From Bacillus sp. AFS073361 (lineage in GTDB: Bacteria > Bacillota > Bacilli > Bacillales > Cytobacillaceae): a stretch of 64,000 nucleotides of DNA. Each line of letters starts with the position of its first letter. The first letter of the stretch is position 1. A model generated the notes under the pieces. The model searched no databases, was not told the DNA's origin, and was given only the letters and a program-made list of their open reading frames with translations. This document shows positions 53,347 to 63,689 of this stretch, piece by piece. The DNA is taken from contig NZ_NUZU01000037.1 of assembly GCF_002567005.1 (NCBI RefSeq), forward strand, positions 86,618 to 150,617, read 5' to 3'. The position numbers and the translations under genes are program-made.

Positions 53347-55296
53347 ATGATTAACTTATTGCAAAGAGGTCAAAGTATTTTTAATAAATATGTTGGCTTT
53401 TTCTTTTTGACAGTATTTTTCTTATGGATAAAAACATATATCGTTCAATTAACGCAATTTGACTTAGGAATTGAAAATTCTCTTCAGAAGTTTCTATTAT
53501 TTATCAATCCGCTCGGATCTGCTTTACTATTCTTGGGCGTATCGTTCTTTTTAAAAGGTAGAAAAAAGTATATAGGGCTAATGGTTATAGATTTTGTTTT
53601 ATCATTTCTTTTATATGCTAATGTTTTATTTTACCGATTCTTTAGTGATTTTATTACCTTGCCAACCTTAACGCAGACTCAAAACTTTGGCGATGTAAGC
53701 GGCAGTGTCACTTCCTTATTGAAGCCATACGATTTATTATTCTTTCTTGATGTCATTGTGTTATTTGGTTTACTTGTTTTCCGATTTGTGAAAATAGAAG
53801 TCAAGGATATGAATCGCGGGAAAGTTGCAGCACTATTTTCACTGGCACTTGCGATTTCAAGTGTGAACTTAGCTTTAGCTGAAACGGACCGTCCTCAATT
53901 ACTTACAAGAGGATTCGATAGAAACTATATCGTAAAATATTTAGGAATGTACAATTACACTATTTATGATGCTGTTCAAAGTACGAAAGCATCTGCTCAA
54001 AGAGTTATGGCCAGCAGCGATGATACTACTGAAGTTGTAAACTATACAAAGTCTAATTATGCAGAGCCAAATCCAGCTTACTTTGGGGCTGGAAAAGGAA
54101 TGAATGTAATTTATTTACATCTTGAATCAACCCAAAATTTCTTGATTAATTATAAGTTGCACGGGGAAGAAGTCACTCCATTTTTAAATTCTTTAACGAA
54201 GGATCAAAATACCCTTTACTTTGATAACTTCTTCCATCAAACAGGACAAGGTAAAACATCGGATGCTGAATTTATGTTAGAAAATTCATTATATGGATTA
54301 TCACAAGGTTCAGCTTATACAACAAAAGGGCTAAATACCTATGAGGCAGCTCCTGCCATTTTAGGTCAGCAAGGTTACACTTCAGCGGTGTTCCATGGGA
54401 ATTCAGGAAGCTTCTGGAATCGTAATGAAATTTATAAATCATTTGGCTACAACAAATTCTTTGATTCAAATTATTATCAAATCAATTCTAAAGATCTAGC
54501 TGAATACGGGCTAATGGATAAACCATTTTATGAACAATCGATTCCACTTTTGGAATCATTGCCAGAGCCATTCTATACAAAATTTATTACTGTATCGAAT
54601 CATTATCCGTATCCAATTAATCAAGAGGATGCTACAATTGCACCAGGTACAACAGGTGATAAATCTGTCGATGGATATTTTCAAACCGCACGATATGCGG
54701 ACGAAGCCTTGAAGCAATTCTTTGATTATCTCAAAAAATCAGGTTTATATGATCGTTCGATCATTGTTATGTATGGTGACCATTATGGAATTTCTGAAAA
54801 TCATAATAAAGCTATGGAGCAGGTAATTGGAAAGGAAATCACCCCATTTGAAAGTGCTGGTTTACAGCGTGTACCATTATTCATTCGTGTCCCTGGAATG
54901 GAAGGTGGAGTAAACCACGAATATGGCGGCCAAATCGATCTTCTTCCAACCCTACTTCACTTGCTAGGTACAGACACAAAAGAGTATGTCCAATTTGGAA
55001 CCGACTTATTATCTAAACAGCATGATGATTTAGTGCCGTTCAGAAATGGTGATTTTGTAAGTTCAACCATCACTTCTATTGATGGAAAGTTCTATGATTC
55101 TAAAACTGGTCTGAAATTGGATGAAACAAAAACGGAAGAAGCCAAAAAAGATCAAAAGATCGTCGAATATAAATTAAAGCTTTCAGATAAAGTCGTAAAT
55201 GGAGATTTATTACGTTTCTACAAACCTGCAAACTTTACTACAGTTGACCGATCACAATATAACTATAATAAAGATGAAAATGTCGTTTCTAAATAG
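53347..55296 (+). CDS. ltaS: Lipoteichoic acid synthase family protein
   Basis: Polymerises glycerol-phosphate from phosphatidylglycerol into lipoteichoic acid on the outer face of the membrane. Length 649 residues: five N-terminal membrane helices (to about residue 180), then an extracellular sulfatase-type domain. The catalytic Thr304 lies in QGKTSDAEF, and metal-binding MYGDHYG is near residue 475. An Ala-rich linker around residue 215 may be the signal peptidase cut known for LtaS. Several paralogues exist in bacilli (LtaS, YfnI, YqgS, YvgJ), so the exact member is not fixed. AAGGTAGG precedes ATG 53347. Confidence 0.9.
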   Translation: MINLLQRGQSIFNKYVGFFFLTVFFLWIKTYIVQLTQFDLGIENSLQKFLLFINPLGSALLFLGVSFFLKGRKKYIGLMVIDFVLSFLLYANVLFYRFFSDFITLPTLTQTQNFGDVSGSVTSLLKPYDLLFFLDVIVLFGLLVFRFVKIEVKDMNRGKVAALFSLALAISSVNLALAETDRPQLLTRGFDRNYIVKYLGMYNYTIYDAVQSTKASAQRVMASSDDTTEVVNYTKSNYAEPNPAYFGAGKGMNVIYLHLESTQNFLINYKLHGEEVTPFLNSLTKDQNTLYFDNFFHQTGQGKTSDAEFMLENSLYGLSQGSAYTTKGLNTYEAAPAILGQQGYTSAVFHGNSGSFWNRNEIYKSFGYNKFFDSNYYQINSKDLAEYGLMDKPFYEQSIPLLESLPEPFYTKFITVSNHYPYPINQEDATIAPGTTGDKSVDGYFQTARYADEALKQFFDYLKKSGLYDRSIIVMYGDHYGISENHNKAMEQVIGKEITPFESAGLQRVPLFIRVPGMEGGVNHEYGGQIDLLPTLLHLLGTDTKEYVQFGTDLLSKQHDDLVPFRNGDFVSSTITSIDGKFYDSKTGLKLDETKTEEAKKDQKIVEYKLKLSDKVVNGDLLRFYKPANFTTVDRSQYNYNKDENVVSK

Positions 55297-55333
55297 TAAA
55301 CTGCCTGAGGAAATCCTCAGGCGGTTTTTTTGT
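55297..55333 (+). terminator. Terminator after ltaS
   Basis: AACTGCCTGAGGA pairs with CCTCAGGCGGTT (one G-U), followed by TTTTTTT. Confidence 0.88.
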
Positions 55334-55419
55334 TCTTCTCGACAAACACATTCCGCTTGCATCATTATTTTCAAAAGGTGAAAAGATATAGGCAGTAGGA
55401 AGTCTGTATAGGGGGGATT

Positions 55420-57455
55420 ATGATCGGGAAGGTTTGGCACATATATAAAACTGATTGGAAAAATATCTTTCGTGTGCCTACTGTAGTGTTGTTAATAGGT
55501 GCACTTATGGTTTTGCCGTCGGCCTATGCTTGGGTGAACATAAAGTCAATGTGGGACCCGTATAGTAATACATCTGGGATTCGTGTGGCTGTTAGTAACG
55601 AAGATGAAGGAACCGAAATACGCGGAAAAAAATAAATGTCGGTAACGATACCGTCAAGAATCTTAAAAAGAATCATCAACTTGGCTGGGTCTTTGTTAAT
55701 CGCACTGAAGCAGAAAGGGGAGTGGAGAGGGGACTTTATTATGCCTATCTCATCATTCCTAAGGATTTTTCGAGAAAGTTATCCAGTATTTTAGAGGTAA
55801 ATCCCCAAAAACCAGAAATCGAGTTTGCGGTAAATGAAAAAATAAATGCTGTAGCTCCGAAAATCGTAAGTTCAGGAGCCTCAAGCGTAACCGCTCAAAT
55901 CAGCCAAGCTTTTATAAAAATAGTAAGTGAAGCTATTTTCGAGGGGTTTTATAGAGCCGGAATTGAATTGGAGCAAGAATTGCCATCCATACATAATGTG
56001 GAAAAGCAGATCTTTGCATTAGAAAAAGCTTTGCCTGAAATAGAAAAGATGGGGAAAGCGGCGATTGAACTTGAAAAGAAGTTACCAGAAATACAAGCAA
56101 AGGGACAGAAAGTAATTGAATTGGAGCAGAGGATCCCAGAGATAGAAAAGGCAGCAGACAGTATTTTAAAGATTGAGGACCGGTTACCGCTTATCAAAGA
56201 AACAGGAGCTAAAGTGATTACCCTTCAAGAGAAAATTTCTAGTTTACAGAGAGCGAAGGAACTCATTACTGATACTGCAACCAATCTATCAGAAATAGAA
56301 AACATGCTTCTACAATCACTTGAACAAATGAAGGGAGCTTCTGTATCGCAGACTGGATCCAAAGGAGAACAAGAAGAGGTTAACAGAATTTACAAAGAAC
56401 TTCTAAAAATTCATGGAAATATAGTGGAAACACAGGCAGAGCTGCTTGAGAAAGTTGATAAATTGACAAAAGCGACTAATACAGCTGCTAATTTTTTTAA
56501 AAGTGATTTTGCGAATAGTGAGCAAAAAATCCATCGCGCTGCTGATTTTGTGCGAACGGATTTACCATCTTTAGAGAATGACATTCGAAAAGCGGCTGAT
56601 TTATTTAGAACGAGGTTTTATGCCTTTGTGAAGTATGTCCACAAAGCAGCGGATCTAGCACGCAACGATTTACCGGGATTTGAGTCAAGCATAAGGAATG
56701 CTGCCGATAAAATTAGAAGCTTTGAAAGCAGTGTAAATATGTATGACTTAATCGAATTTCTAAAGCATGATCCGCAAAAAGAAAGTAATTTCCTTTCGAA
56801 TCCGATCTTATTAAAAACGAAGCGGCTTTTTCCAATTCCAAACTATGGATCGGCGATGACACCATTTTATACGATGCTAGCTCTTTGGGTTGGTGCGACA
56901 TTATTAATTGCCTCACTAAAAGTAGATGTTGATAATCCTGGCCCTAGCTTTAAAGGGTACCAGCTTTTTTTAGGAAGGCTTATTACCTTTCTTACTATCG
57001 GAATCTTCCAGGCTGTGATTGTGTCCCTTGGTGACTTGTTTTTCATTCATACATATGCGATTGACAAACTCTGGTTTGTGGTATTTTGTATGTTTATCAG
57101 CATGGTATTTGTTACAATCACTTATTCCTTATGTTCGGTGTTTGGCAATATTGGAAAAGGATTAGCGATTATTTTCTTGGTTCTGCAAATCTCAAGTTCT
57201 GGTGCAACATTTCCTGTGAGCTTGACCTCATCATTTTTTCAAACGATCAACCCTTATATGCCATTTACCTATGCCGTGAGTATGCTTCGTGAAACAGTAG
57301 GCGGCATGATTGTCGAGGTCGTGATAAAAGATTTGTTCGCGCTTGTTATCTTTATTGCGTTGAGCTTACTTTTAGCATTGATGTTAAAGAAACCTTTAAG
57401 TAAACAGATTCAAAAAACAGCTGAAAAGGCAAGGACATCGAGGATTATTCCATAG
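55420..57455 (+). pseudogene. YhgE/Pip family membrane protein, interrupted by a -1 shift
   Basis: The first part (71 residues from ATG 55420, AGGGGGG upstream) has the family N-terminus: one membrane helix, then NIKSMWDPYSNTSGIRVAVSNEDEG. It stops at TAA after an A7 run (55626-55632). Adding one A restores the frame as KKINVGNDTVKN and leads directly into the remaining ~600 residues, so one base is missing. The rest has helical repeats rich in LP-EIEK and a C-terminal ABC2-type block of about five membrane helices. Full length would be about 678 residues. YhgE/Pip proteins relate to phage-infection and type VII secretion proteins. It may be a sequencing error, pseudogene or slippage site. 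Confidence 0.85.
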
Positions 57456-57483
57456 GGGGTTTCTAGGAAATAAGTAGGATTTC

Positions 57484-57513
57484 GCAGACATGTAATCATG
57501 TCTGCTTTGTTTA
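57484..57513 (+). terminator. Terminator after the YhgE-type gene
   Basis: GCAGACATG pairs with CATGTCTGC, followed by TTTGTTT. Confidence 0.78.
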
Positions 57514-57581
57514 TTTATCGAGTAAACAAATGTATCCCTTAGCCTACGTTAATACTTTTTAAAATATTGTAATAAATCAAC

Positions 57582-57609
57582 TTGACAATTCCTATGCGTA
57601 TGGTAGGAT
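57582..57609 (+). promoter_or_regulatory. Promoter and inverted repeat upstream of cysH
   Basis: TTGACA at 57582-57587 and TAGGAT at 57604-57609 (16-bp spacer). An inverted repeat TCCTA...TAGGA spans the spacer and -10, a likely operator for a sulfur regulator such as CymR or CysL (inference). No SAM riboswitch sequence is present in the 100-nt leader; only a GATCCAT/ATGGATC hairpin at about 57652-57673. Confidence 0.6.
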
Positions 57610-57708
57610 TAAATTTAAATAATAAATACAAGGACATTTTAAGCTCATACTCGATCCATTAAAATATGGATCTATTACTCTAGTAATTCAACAAGGAGGT
57701 CCACAGGA

Positions 57709-58422
57709 ATGACAAAAGCAGTGACATATGAAAACTGGAATCAAATTTCGGATACTTTTTCCGTAGAGGACCAGACAAAGGGTGCACGTGCTGTTTTAGA
57801 ATGGGCATACAGCCAGTATCCTGAAGAAAAAATTGTCTATGCCTCCAGTTTTGGTGCTGAAGCCATTGTATTAATTGATTTAATTTATCAAGTTAAAAAA
57901 GATGCGCACATCGTTTTTTTAGATACAGGACTTCACTTTCCAGAGACGTATGAGGTAATCGATAAAATAGAAGAACGTTTTCCAGAGCTTCAAATCGAAC
58001 GAAAAACTCCTAAATTGAGTTTAGATGAACAAGCAGCGGAATACGGTTCTGCCTTATGGAAAAGGGAACCTAATCAATGCTGCCAAATCAGAAAGGTTAT
58101 TCCTTTACGTGAGGCGCTAACCCCAAGAGAGGCATGGATTTCAGGTCTGCGCAGGGAGCAGTCTCCAACAAGAAAGGACACTCAATTCTTAAATAAGGAT
58201 GAAAAATTCCAAAATATTAAAATTTGCCCGCTCATTCATTGGACCTGGGATGAGGTTTGGGAGTACATCAAGGAAAAGGATCTCCCTTATAACCAATTGC
58301 ATGACCAAAACTATCCAAGTATTGGCTGCTTCCCTTGCACCCAAGCGGTCGGAACCAATGGTGATTCTCGTGCTGGACGTTGGTCAGGCAGCAGTAAAAC
58401 TGAGTGTGGATTGCACTCGTAG
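57709..58422 (+). CDS. cysH: Phosphoadenylyl/adenylyl-sulfate reductase CysH
   Basis: Reduces PAPS or APS to sulfite with thioredoxin. Length 237 residues. The PP-loop region [12 protein letters not shown] is near residue 45. Two cysteine pairs, CCQIRK and GCFPCTQ, bind a 4Fe-4S cluster as in Bacillus enzymes that accept APS, and the catalytic Cys lies in the C-terminal KTECGLH. AAGGAGG precedes ATG 57709. It opens the sulfate assimilation operon; sat follows after 111 bp. Confidence 0.95.
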   Translation: MTKAVTYENWNQISDTFSVEDQTKGARAVLEWAYSQYPEEKIVYASSFGAEAIVLIDLIYQVKKDAHIVFLDTGLHFPETYEVIDKIEERFPELQIERKTPKLSLDEQAAEYGSALWKREPNQCCQIRKVIPLREALTPREAWISGLRREQSPTRKDTQFLNKDEKFQNIKICPLIHWTWDEVWEYIKEKDLPYNQLHDQNYPSIGCFPCTQAVGTNGDSRAGRWSGSSKTECGLHS

Positions 58423-58533
58423 TAAAGAGGATCATTTCCCATTACTTACGATCATTGGGTATGAAAGGAAAAACACCTTCAAGTTAATCGATACTAACAT
58501 GATTCTAAAACTTTAATGAAAGGTTGATTAAAA

Positions 58534-59682
58534 ATGTCATACTTACCAAAACCTCATGGAGGAAAACTTATTCAAGCGTTTGACCCTAATTACGATCTAA
58601 CTTCTGTAGTAAAAGAACTGGAAATTGATGCGATTGCCTTAAGTGACCTTGAATTAATCGGAATTGGTTTATTTAGTCCATTAAAAGGTTTTCTTGGCAA
58701 AGCGGATTATGAATCTGTTGTTAACAATATGCGCTTAGCAGACAATACCATTTGGTCTATCCCAGTTACACTTCCAGTTTCCTACGAGGTAGCTGGATCA
58801 CTCGTTGTAGGTGAGGAATTCAAACTTACTTATAATAACGAGGTTTATGGAGTGATTAAGGTTTCAGAATGGTATGAACCTGACCTAGATAAAGAAGCAG
58901 TTGAAGTATATAAAACGGGAGAAACTGCCCACCCAGGTGTGAAACGCCTTTATGAAAGAGGTCCAGTCTATGTGGCAGGTGAAATCGTCTTAGTTAAGAA
59001 ATCAGAAAAAGGTGTTTTCGGTGACGTATGGTTTGAACCGAAGGAAACACGTGCTATTTTCGAAGAAAAAGGCTGGAAGACAGTTGTAGGATTCCAAACT
59101 AGAAATCCGATTCATCGCGCCCATGAATACATTCAAAAAGCGGCTCTTGAGACTGTTGATGGATTGTTTGTAAACCCTCTAGTTGGCGAAACGAAGTCAG
59201 ATGACGTCCCAGCAGATGTTCGTCTGAAAAGCTACCGCGTGTTACTAGATAATTATTATCCAAAGGAGCGCGCACAGTTAGGTGTGTACCCAGCAGCAAT
59301 GAGATATGCAGGTCCAAGGGAAGCTATTTTCCATGCACTTGCTCGTAAGAATTTTGGCTGCACTCACTTTATTGTTGGCCGTGACCATGCTGGTGTTGGT
59401 AACTATTACGGAACATACGATGCCCAACACATTTTTAGTAATTTTACAGAAGAAGAGCTTGGTATTAAGCCATTGTTCTTTGAGCATAGCTTCTATTGCA
59501 ACAAATGTGAAGGAATGGCTTCTGATAAAACTTGCCCGCATAGCAAGGAGGACAGAGTAATTCTTTCCGGAACAAAAGTAAGAGAGATGCTTCGCGCAGG
59601 CGTATTGCCACCATCAACCTTTAGCCGTAAAGAGGTTGTTGAAGTACTGATTGAAGGAATGAAAGAAACAGCTACCGTGTAA
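58534..59682 (+). CDS. sat: Sulfate adenylyltransferase (ATP sulfurylase)
   Basis: Makes APS from sulfate and ATP. Length 382 residues, monofunctional type. Active-site motifs [12 protein letters not shown] and [12 protein letters not shown] are present, plus a zinc-binding [15 protein letters not shown] near residue 325. The operon partner cysC follows 15 bp later, with AAGGAGG between. The sulfate permease gene cysP, which precedes sat in B. subtilis, is missing. Confidence 0.95.
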   Translation: MSYLPKPHGGKLIQAFDPNYDLTSVVKELEIDAIALSDLELIGIGLFSPLKGFLGKADYESVVNNMRLADNTIWSIPVTLPVSYEVAGSLVVGEEFKLTYNNEVYGVIKVSEWYEPDLDKEAVEVYKTGETAHPGVKRLYERGPVYVAGEIVLVKKSEKGVFGDVWFEPKETRAIFEEKGWKTVVGFQTRNPIHRAHEYIQKAALETVDGLFVNPLVGETKSDDVPADVRLKSYRVLLDNYYPKERAQLGVYPAAMRYAGPREAIFHALARKNFGCTHFIVGRDHAGVGNYYGTYDAQHIFSNFTEEELGIKPLFFEHSFYCNKCEGMASDKTCPHSKEDRVILSGTKVREMLRAGVLPPSTFSRKEVVEVLIEGMKETATV

Positions 59683-59697
59683 GGAGGAATTAAATCT

Positions 59698-60297
59698 ATG
59701 GCTAAACCAACAAATATTACATGGCATGAAACATCTATTTCAAAAGAAAATCGACGTGAAAGAAATGGGCATGGAAGCTGTGCTCTTTGGTTTACTGGAC
59801 TCTCAGGATCTGGAAAATCAACAATCGCTAATGCGGTATCTAACGAATTATTCCGCCAGGGAATCAGTGAATATGTTCTAGATGGGGATAATATTCGCCA
59901 CGGATTAAATAAAGATCTTGGCTTTTCCGATTATGATCGTACTGAAAATATAAGAAGAATTGGCGAAGTGGCCAAATTGTTTGTCGACAGTGGCAAAGTA
60001 GTGACGACCGCTTTTATTTCTCCATTCCGTTCTGATCGTGACCAAGTCCGTGCTTTGTTCGAAGCCGGTGAATTTATTGAAGTCTTTGTGCAATGCCCGA
60101 TTGAAGAATGTGAACGTAGAGATCCAAAGCAGCTGTATGCGAAAGCGCGCCGCGGGGAGATTAAGGATTTCACTGGAATTGACTCGCCGTACGAAGCACC
60201 AGAACAACCAGAGATTACGCTTCATTCAGATCAAGTAACAGTTGAAGAAGCGGTGGAACAAGTATTTGCTTATCTAAAAGAGAAGAACATTCTCTAA
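59698..60297 (+). CDS. cysC: Adenylyl-sulfate kinase CysC
   Basis: Phosphorylates APS to PAPS. Length 199 residues. Walker A GLSGSGKS is near residue 34; [10 protein letters not shown] and [10 protein letters not shown] bind APS. It ends with the usual helical tail. It is the third gene of the operon. Confidence 0.95.
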   Translation: MAKPTNITWHETSISKENRRERNGHGSCALWFTGLSGSGKSTIANAVSNELFRQGISEYVLDGDNIRHGLNKDLGFSDYDRTENIRRIGEVAKLFVDSGKVVTTAFISPFRSDRDQVRALFEAGEFIEVFVQCPIEECERRDPKQLYAKARRGEIKDFTGIDSPYEAPEQPEITLHSDQVTVEEAVEQVFAYLKEKNIL

Positions 60298-60392
60298 AAG
60301 ATTCGGTGGTTCCTTCTCTCGTTTAAGAGGAAAGTATGGTAATGTCTTAAATGGTAAAGGATAGTAAGTGAAGCAAGGAAGGAGCAGTGAGT

Positions 60393-61121
60393 GTGAAAGC
60401 AATTCTATACATTGGCCATGGTACACGTTCAAAAGAGGGAGCTGAAGAAGCTAAATCTTTTATTCATAGAGTGATGGAACGAATAAATGTTGAAATTCAG
60501 GAAGTCTGTTTTCTCGAGTTGACCAAGCCAGGTATTGAAGAGGGCTTTCTGCACTGTGTAGAAAGGGGAGCGACAGAGATAACTGTCGTTCCCTTATTTT
60601 TATTGGCTGCTGGTCATATTAAAGAAGATATTCCACAAGCTCTTTCTTCTCTTAGCGAGCGCTATCCTACCATCGATGTAAAGATAAGAGATCCATTTGG
60701 GGTTCAAGGAAAAATTCTCGATGGGATTGCTGAGATGGTTAAGGAAACGGTCACCGATCTAACACCTAAAGATTCGATTCTAATTGTCGGTAGGGGAAGT
60801 AGTGACAAGAGTATTCACACAGCCTTTGCCGACATTGCTAGAGGGATTAGTAAACGACTTGGAATAGAGAATATTCAAGTTTGTTATTTAGCAGCAACTG
60901 AGCCGAGACTTCCAGAAGGTCTTGAGACCATTTCAAAAAATGCGACTGGAAAAATCATTGTGATTCCTTATTTATTATTTTCCGGCCTTCTTTTAAAGGA
61001 AGTGGACCAAATGGTATCGATGAAACGTAAATTAGGTCAGCAGATCATTCACACCGGTCAACTAAGTAAACATCGTGTCATTGAAGATATTATCACTGAA
61101 CGTGCAACAGAAGGGTCGTAA
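60393..61121 (+). CDS. sirB: Sirohydrochlorin ferrochelatase (SirB/YlnE type)
   Basis: CbiX-family chelatase that inserts iron into sirohydrochlorin to give siroheme for sulfite reductase. Length 242 residues in two homologous halves; the first has YIGHGTRSKEGAEE with the metal-binding His and the second begins IVGRGSSD, where the matching His is replaced by Arg. VPLFLLAAGHIKEDI carries the second ligand His. GTG 60393, 8 nt after AGGAG, is preferred to GTG 60387. The companion genes ylnD and ylnF are absent. Confidence 0.9.
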   Translation: MKAILYIGHGTRSKEGAEEAKSFIHRVMERINVEIQEVCFLELTKPGIEEGFLHCVERGATEITVVPLFLLAAGHIKEDIPQALSSLSERYPTIDVKIRDPFGVQGKILDGIAEMVKETVTDLTPKDSILIVGRGSSDKSIHTAFADIARGISKRLGIENIQVCYLAATEPRLPEGLETISKNATGKIIVIPYLLFSGLLLKEVDQMVSMKRKLGQQIIHTGQLSKHRVIEDIITERATEGS

Positions 61122-61134
61122 ATTTATTTACTTT

Positions 61135-61165
61135 GCTAAAATCTTAGGATTTTAGCTATTTTTTT
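61135..61165 (+). terminator. Terminator of the cys operon
   Basis: Perfect hairpin GCTAAAATC-TTAG-GATTTTAGC followed by TATTTTTTT. Confidence 0.9.
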
Positions 61166-61200
61166 GGAAAAAAAGGGTAGATTAACAAAGTAAATTATTA

Positions 61201-61227
61201 AAAGATGAACCCGAGTTCATCTTTTTG
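61201..61227 (+). terminator. Second terminator-like hairpin
   Basis: AAAGATGAAC pairs with GTTCATCTTT, with a 4-base loop and TTTTTG tail. It backs up the preceding terminator or belongs to the leader of the YitT gene. Confidence 0.7.
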
Positions 61228-61300
61228 TGAAAAAGTGATATAATTAACCAATAGATATAGATTTTTCACATATTATTGAAATAATTAATGGAAAATTTTT

Positions 61301-62203
61301 ATGAAAAGATGTGATGATGTGACAGAACTTATACAAGAAAAAGTTCAACACCGAAAGTTACCTTTAAGGAAAATCGTACTCCGAGCAATCGCCATCACCA
61401 TAGGAGCAATATTAATGGCAACAGGGTTAGAAATATTTCTAGTTCCAAATCATGTTATTGATGGTGGAATTACAGGTATTTCAATTATGCTTGCGCATAT
61501 CACAGGATGGAAATTAGGGATTTTCCTCCTCATCTTAAACCTGCCATTTGTTTATATGGGATATAAGCAGATGGGAAAAACCTTCGCTATATCAACCGTG
61601 TATGGAATTATTGTTTTATCAATTTTCACTTCATTTTTTCATCCCATTCCGGCATTTACAGATGATATTCTCCTCGCCACGGTTTTTGGCGGTATGATTC
61701 TTGGGACAGGGGTAGGTGTCGTCATCCGCAATGGTGGTGCCTTAGATGGAACAGAAATACTGGCACTTTTGATTACCAAAAAAGTTCCATTTTCTGTTGG
61801 GCAAATTATTATGTTTATTAATATTTTTATATTAGGTGCAGCAGGTTTTGTGTTTAGTTGGGACCGTGCCATGTATTCCTTGCTAGCTTATGTAATTGCG
61901 TCCAAGGCTATTGATACCGTTGTAGCCGGTCTGGAAGAATCCAAATCAGTGTGGATTATCAGTGACGATGCAGAAGAAATTGGAAATGCAATAAATGCAA
62001 GACTTGGAAGGGGAGTAACCTATATTAATGGGCAAGGTGCTTTCACTGGTGATAGTAAGAAGGTCATCTTCAGTATTATTACGAGGTTGGAAGAGTCAAA
62101 ATTAAATACGATTGTTCAGGATATTGACCCGAACGCATTTTTAGCGATTGGTGACATTTCAGAAGTTCGTGGAGGCCGATTTAAGAAAAAAGATATTCAC
62201 TAA
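61301..62203 (+). CDS. YitT family membrane protein
   Basis: Encodes 300 residues: an N-terminal YitT membrane domain (DUF161-type) with about five helices and GLEIFLVPNHVIDGGITGISIML, and a cytoplasmic C-terminal DUF2179 domain (about 220-290) with GRGVTYINGQGAF. Function is unproven in most bacilli; a transport role is assumed. ATG 61301 lacks a good ribosome site; GTG 61319 is a possible true start. Confidence 0.85.
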   Translation: MKRCDDVTELIQEKVQHRKLPLRKIVLRAIAITIGAILMATGLEIFLVPNHVIDGGITGISIMLAHITGWKLGIFLLILNLPFVYMGYKQMGKTFAISTVYGIIVLSIFTSFFHPIPAFTDDILLATVFGGMILGTGVGVVIRNGGALDGTEILALLITKKVPFSVGQIIMFINIFILGAAGFVFSWDRAMYSLLAYVIASKAIDTVVAGLEESKSVWIISDDAEEIGNAINARLGRGVTYINGQGAFTGDSKKVIFSIITRLEESKLNTIVQDIDPNAFLAIGDISEVRGGRFKKKDIH

Positions 62204-62210
62204 TGAAAAT

Positions 62211-62243
62211 AAGGATCTGCGATTCTTTCACAGATCCTTTTAT
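62211..62243. terminator. Bidirectional terminator
   Basis: AAGGATCTG pairs with CAGATCCTT, followed by TT, between converging genes. Confidence 0.8.
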
Positions 62244-62246
62244 ATA

Positions 62247-63491
62247 TTAATGGCCAATTCCGATATTATCTACATGATTAATATGTTTTTTATTAGCCCA
62301 AATAAATAGGACTGAAACGACCACAAACCCGCCTCCAACTAGAAATGGTACACTTGGGTTATAGATTTCGGAAAGTTTACCTGCCGTAAATGGGGCTACC
62401 GCGCCTCCAATAAATCGAAGGAAGCTATAGGCAGCAGAAGCTGTTGATCGTTCAACTGGGGCTGCATTCATCACGGCTATTGTAATTAGTGTATTGTTAT
62501 TACCTAATAAGGCGCCCGCTAAAATAACAGCTGCAATGATGACCCATTGAGTAGATGTCCATATTCCCATTACCACCAAAAGCAGGGCGAATAATATTAA
62601 CATCAAACACATTGATTTGATGGTTCCAAACCATTCAGTCATTTTTGGAGCCATAAAAACTGAGGTAATAGCTAGTAAAACTCCCCAGCCAAGGAAGACA
62701 AATCCTAATCCATGTTCATCCAAGCCCATAACAAATGGTGCATATGCAAGCAAAGTGAAGAAGCCGAAGTTATAAAGTGCCGCTGCAATACCGAAGACTA
62801 AAAGTGAACGATGTTTTAAGGCGCGGAATGGATCCATTAACGAAGAACGTGATTTTACGCCAGTTGGTGTGGTAGACTTTGGCATTAAAATAAAGAGACC
62901 AAAAAAGGCAATAATCATTAATGCGGCTACTCCAAGAAATGGGCCTCGCCAAGACATTCCGCCAAGCCATCCGCCAAGTAAGGGGCCAACAGAAATACCA
63001 AGACCGATTGCTGCTTCATATAAGATAATCGCTTTTGCAGTTCCACTATTTGATAGTGAAACAATGGCTGATAAAGCTGTTGCTACAAAAAGTGCATTTC
63101 CGAGTCCCCATCCACCTCGAAGTCCAACCAGGGTCCAAATCCCGTTTGAAAATCCTCCGAGTGCTGAAAAAACTGCAATGATCACAATTCCTGACAATAA
63201 CGTCCATTTGATGCCAAGCCTTGTAGAAATCACCCCAGTAATAAGCATGGCAACCGCCATAACTGCATTATAACTAGTGAACAGCAAGGTAACTTCACTA
63301 TGTGAGGCATGAAGTTGTTCGGCAATTGCCGGCAAAATAGGATCAACCAAACCCAACCCCATGAACGCTATAATGCTTGCAAAAAAAACGGCCCAAACTG
63401 CTTTTGGCTGGCTAAGTAAACCTGCCTTTTCATTGGGTTTCAACTGTCCCTGTTGAGGTGGTGCGGTATTAGTTTTTGGTGCTGATGCCAT
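62247..63491 (-). CDS. MFS efflux transporter (DHA1 type)
   Basis: Twelve-segment MFS carrier of 414 residues. FMGLGLVDPILPAIAEQL in TM1 and motif C-like GLGISVGPLLGGWLGG in TM5 are typical drug-proton antiporters. A Pro/Gln-rich N-terminal tail of about 30 residues precedes TM1. ATG 63491 has GGGGGAAA upstream; an earlier in-frame ATG at 63578 lies within the promoter and is rejected. It diverges from a MarR-type regulator with an operator over its -10. Confidence 0.88.
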   Translation of the reverse strand: MASAPKTNTAPPQQGQLKPNEKAGLLSQPKAVWAVFFASIIAFMGLGLVDPILPAIAEQLHASHSEVTLLFTSYNAVMAVAMLITGVISTRLGIKWTLLSGIVIIAVFSALGGFSNGIWTLVGLRGGWGLGNALFVATALSAIVSLSNSGTAKAIILYEAAIGLGISVGPLLGGWLGGMSWRGPFLGVAALMIIAFFGLFILMPKSTTPTGVKSRSSLMDPFRALKHRSLLVFGIAAALYNFGFFTLLAYAPFVMGLDEHGLGFVFLGWGVLLAITSVFMAPKMTEWFGTIKSMCLMLILFALLLVVMGIWTSTQWVIIAAVILAGALLGNNNTLITIAVMNAAPVERSTASAAYSFLRFIGGAVAPFTAGKLSEIYNPSVPFLVGGGFVVVSVLFIWANKKHINHVDNIGIGH

Positions 63492-63552
63492 TAAATTTCC
63501 CCCTATGTGATTATTTCCATCTTCTTGAATTAGTTGTATGATGAAAGTATAT

Positions 63553-63586
63553 GATTGTATTATACAATCAATTTCCACTACGTCAA
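63553..63586 (-). promoter_or_regulatory. Promoter and MarR-type operator of the MFS gene
   Basis: On the minus strand TTGACG (63586-63581) and TATAAT (63564-63559), spacer 16. The 17-bp palindrome GATTGTAT-A/T-ATACAATC at 63553-63569 covers the -10 box, as expected for repression by the divergent MarR protein. Confidence 0.75.
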
Positions 63587-63689
63587 TAGTGCTTTTGCCA
63601 TATCAGTCAAATAGTGTTTCCTTACAAATGAGATTGTGAGTATGTTATCATAATTTATATGAGGAAATAACAGTGAGGTAGAAAAGTAA

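Noticed and set aside
55990-56260. DNA repeat array or CRISPR-like periodicity
   Set aside because: The periodicity is at protein level (heptad-like LP-EIEK repeats in the YhgE-type protein); the DNA copies are diverged and have no spacers.
57610-57708. SAM (S-box) riboswitch before cysH
   Set aside because: Expected because cysH carries one in B. subtilis, but none of the conserved S-box core blocks is present.
58199-58516. Open frame overlapping the end of cysH
   Set aside because: It overlaps a conserved catalytic C-terminus in another frame and has no ribosome site.
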